DNA of 24,769 nt from NCBI GenBank assembly GCA_023266245.1, contig JAHFRO010000027.1, positions 1-24,769 of the forward strand, in the 5' to 3' direction. Shown piece by piece: positions 23,437-24,769 of this stretch. The stretch is from Betaproteobacteria bacterium (GTDB taxonomy: Bacteria > Pseudomonadota > Gammaproteobacteria > Burkholderiales > SG8-41). The notes under the pieces were generated by a model. That model was not told where the DNA came from and did not search any database. It saw nothing but the letters and a program-made list of their open reading frames with translations. How positions within the stretch are numbered: the first letter of the stretch is position 1; the number at the start of each line of letters is the position of its first letter. Position numbers and translations under genes: made by a program.

Positions 23437-23520
23437 GTTTCAGGTCTAAGATCTAAAGTCTAAAGTTTCAGGTCAAGGTGGCAAACCTCAACTTTAAACT
23501 TGAAACCTTAGACTTGAAAC
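23437..23520. repeat. Paired inverted heptamer array, units GTTTCAG/GTCTAAR
   Basis: The left arm has six 7-bp units (23437-23478): GTTTCAG, GTCTAAG, ATCTAAA, GTCTAAA, GTTTCAG, GTCAAGG. After 13 bp come four units (23492-23519): CTTTAAA, CTTGAAA, CCTTAGA, CTTGAAA. Read in reverse complement these repeat the alternation of TTTCA and TCTAA units seen in the left arm. It fills the aroE-tonB gap from 4 bp off the aroE start to 6 bp off the tonB stop. Confidence 0.9.
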
Positions 23521-23526
23521 AGGCGG

Positions 23527-24546
23527 TTATTCGGCAACGAACTGGTCCGAACGCGTGAATATCCACGTCCGGGTGATGCTGAGGATGTCGGTGTCCTTGG
23601 CGATGTCGGCGGAAAACGGCGCGAACGGCATCGCAAGATGAACGATGCGCAGCGCGGCCTCGTCGAGGACCCTGGTGCCTGAAGAGCGGTTGATTTCCAC
23701 CTTCTCGAGCGAGCCGTCGGACTTGATCGACACGGTGACCACCAGGCTGCCGTAGATCCTCCGGTCGCGCGCGGCCTGCGGATAGTTGAGCTCGCCCACG
23801 CGCTCGATCTTGATGCGCCAGTCCTCTATGTAGCGCGCGAACCGGAACTCCTGGGCGCGCGCGCCGATGAAGCGGCGCCGCGGGCGCTGCTGGTAGCTGT
23901 CCCACTCGCGCGAGATCTGGGCTTCGAGCCGCGCGATCTCCAGGCTCCGGCTCATGATGTCGGCGGCGTTCGGGGCGACCGGCGACTGGGCCTGCGGCTG
24001 CGGTTGCTCGCTCGCCGTTTCGATCACCGCCTTCGACTTGGCCTGCGTCATGAGCTGTTTCGTATCGCGCTCGAGCTGCTCGACGCGCTTCTGCGCCATG
24101 GTGAGCTCGGCCGCCTGCTTGCTTTCGCGCGGCACCGGCAGCGGGCTCCTGGCGCGGCGCTTGGCGTCGGTGTTGCCGCCGCCGTCGAGATTGGCCTGCG
24201 CGAGCGCGTCGGCCTTCTTGGGGCGGGTGAGCGTCTTGGTGTTGACCAGCGTGACTTCGAGCGGCTGCTGGAGACCGGCGACCTTGGAGGGGTCCGGCAT
24301 CTTGAAGCTGACACCTAAAATGACGATGGCGTGGACGATGACCGAGAAAGCGAGCGCGACCTGCATGCGCGCGTGCTTGCCGAGCACCGCGATGCGGCGG
24401 TCGAACGCCGCCATGCGCTGCTCGAGTTCGGCCACGCGCGCGTCGAGCTGCGCAACCGCGCCGCTCCACGGCGCGTGCCGCGCGTGCTTCGCCCGCCGCT
24501 TGAGCGGGACAACTTTCCTGTCCGGTAACAAGCCCATCGGTCCCAT
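23527..24546 (-). CDS. TonB-family energy transducer
   Basis: Probably couples the proton gradient to outer-membrane receptors. The 339-residue protein has a single membrane segment (about 62-80, VALAFSVIVHAIVILGV), a variable periplasmic region with Lys/Gln-rich coiled-coil stretches (about 140-235), and a C-terminal TonB domain (about 250-338) with YPQAARDRRIYGSLVVTVSIKSDGSLEKVEINRSSG. The N-terminal 60 residues are unusual: a basic stretch and a heptad-like segment (VAQLDARVAELEQRMAAFDRR) precede the membrane anchor. A shorter start at 24366 would remove them. No ExbB or ExbD gene is in the window. It lies upstream of aroE and mtgA in the same orientation, behind an AT-rich 102-bp gap that may hold its promoter. 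Confidence 0.85.
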   Translation of the reverse strand: MGPMGLLPDRKVVPLKRRAKHARHAPWSGAVAQLDARVAELEQRMAAFDRRIAVLGKHARMQVALAFSVIVHAIVILGVSFKMPDPSKVAGLQQPLEVTLVNTKTLTRPKKADALAQANLDGGGNTDAKRRARSPLPVPRESKQAAELTMAQKRVEQLERDTKQLMTQAKSKAVIETASEQPQPQAQSPVAPNAADIMSRSLEIARLEAQISREWDSYQQRPRRRFIGARAQEFRFARYIEDWRIKIERVGELNYPQAARDRRIYGSLVVTVSIKSDGSLEKVEINRSSGTRVLDEAALRIVHLAMPFAPFSADIAKDTDILSITRTWIFTRSDQFVAE

Positions 24547-24648
24547 TGTAACGGAGGGCGGCTTTATTGCATAGAAAGTCTTTAAATAACTTGGATTTGA
24601 TTAAAAACGTTAAAGTAAAGTCGCAGACTAGCTGCAGCGCGGCAGGCG

Positions 24649-24769
24649 CTAACCCGCGACCCCTGCCGCCTGGGCAGCGGGCACCAGCCGCTGCCGGAAC
24701 TCACAGCGCAGGGTGAGGTCCAGCAGGTCGATGCCGGACACCGCGAGCTCGACCCGGGTGCCGGGGTCG
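24649..24769 (-). CDS. RNB-family ribonuclease (II/R type), C-terminal fragment cut by the window
   Basis: The last 39 codons and TAG stop of a minus-strand gene whose body lies beyond the window. The visible part, PGTRVELAVSGIDLLDLTL followed by a basic CEFRQR stretch and an Ala/Gly tail, fits the C-terminal end of the RNB-domain ribonucleases that commonly precede tonB-aroE-mtgA in betaproteobacteria. The call rests on this short tail and gene order, not on catalytic residues, which are outside the window. The gap to tonB (24547-24648) is AT-rich and contains no gene. Confidence 0.6.
   Translation of the reverse strand, partial: DPGTRVELAVSGIDLLDLTLRCEFRQRLVPAAQAAGVAG

Overview
The window reads as a chromosomal segment of a high-GC betaproteobacterium of the Burkholderiales/Nitrosomonadales type. 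The support is gene content and order: polA, a LOG-family gene, DUF2782, thrB, a BPSS1780-type membrane protein and uvrD; then leuS-lptE-holA-proA; then an rnb-tonB-aroE-mtgA run on the minus strand; plus a Bug-family (TctC-like) periplasmic binding protein. A truncated soxA remnant hints at sulfur-oxidising ancestry. No rRNA, tRNA, CRISPR array or insertion sequence was seen.

Layout. 1-1750: a small unknown minus-strand ORF, an AT-rich regulatory stretch with a strong inverted repeat, and chrB (chromate resistance) with no chrA beside it. 1750-7785: polA on minus, then a plus-strand run of LOG, DUF2782, thrB and a membrane protein; DUF2782 has a credible promoter followed by two hairpins. 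7809-11066: uvrD on minus, interrupted in helicase motif III by a 359-residue intein. 11141-18749: leuS, lptE, holA, proA and lpdA on plus, covering tRNA charging, LPS export, replication clamp loading, proline synthesis and the E3 subunit of 2-oxoacid dehydrogenases. 18812-21788: a large unrecognised protein, the soxA remnant and a Bug protein. 21823-24769: mtgA, aroE, tonB and the 3' end of an RNB-family ribonuclease gene, all on minus.

The main unexpected signal is a recurring non-coding architecture. At seven places there are short tandem arrays of 7-bp units (about 3 to 6 copies), followed after a spacer of 8 to 38 bp by an array of the reverse-complement unit; an eighth place has the same layout with an 8-bp unit and an 86-bp spacer. 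The unit differs from locus to locus but matches between the two arms of one locus. Most elements fill an intergenic gap almost edge to edge. One lies inside uvrD, and one supplies much of the predicted signal peptide of LptE. They resemble in style the heptanucleotide STRR repeats of cyanobacteria, but the paired inverted, locus-private layout is not one I can assign to a named family.

Other points of interest are the intein, whose central domain has a GIY-YIG-like residue pattern rather than an evident LAGLIDADG motif; an internal low-GC tract in leuS; and the soxA breakpoint, which coincides with a 12-bp inverted repeat.
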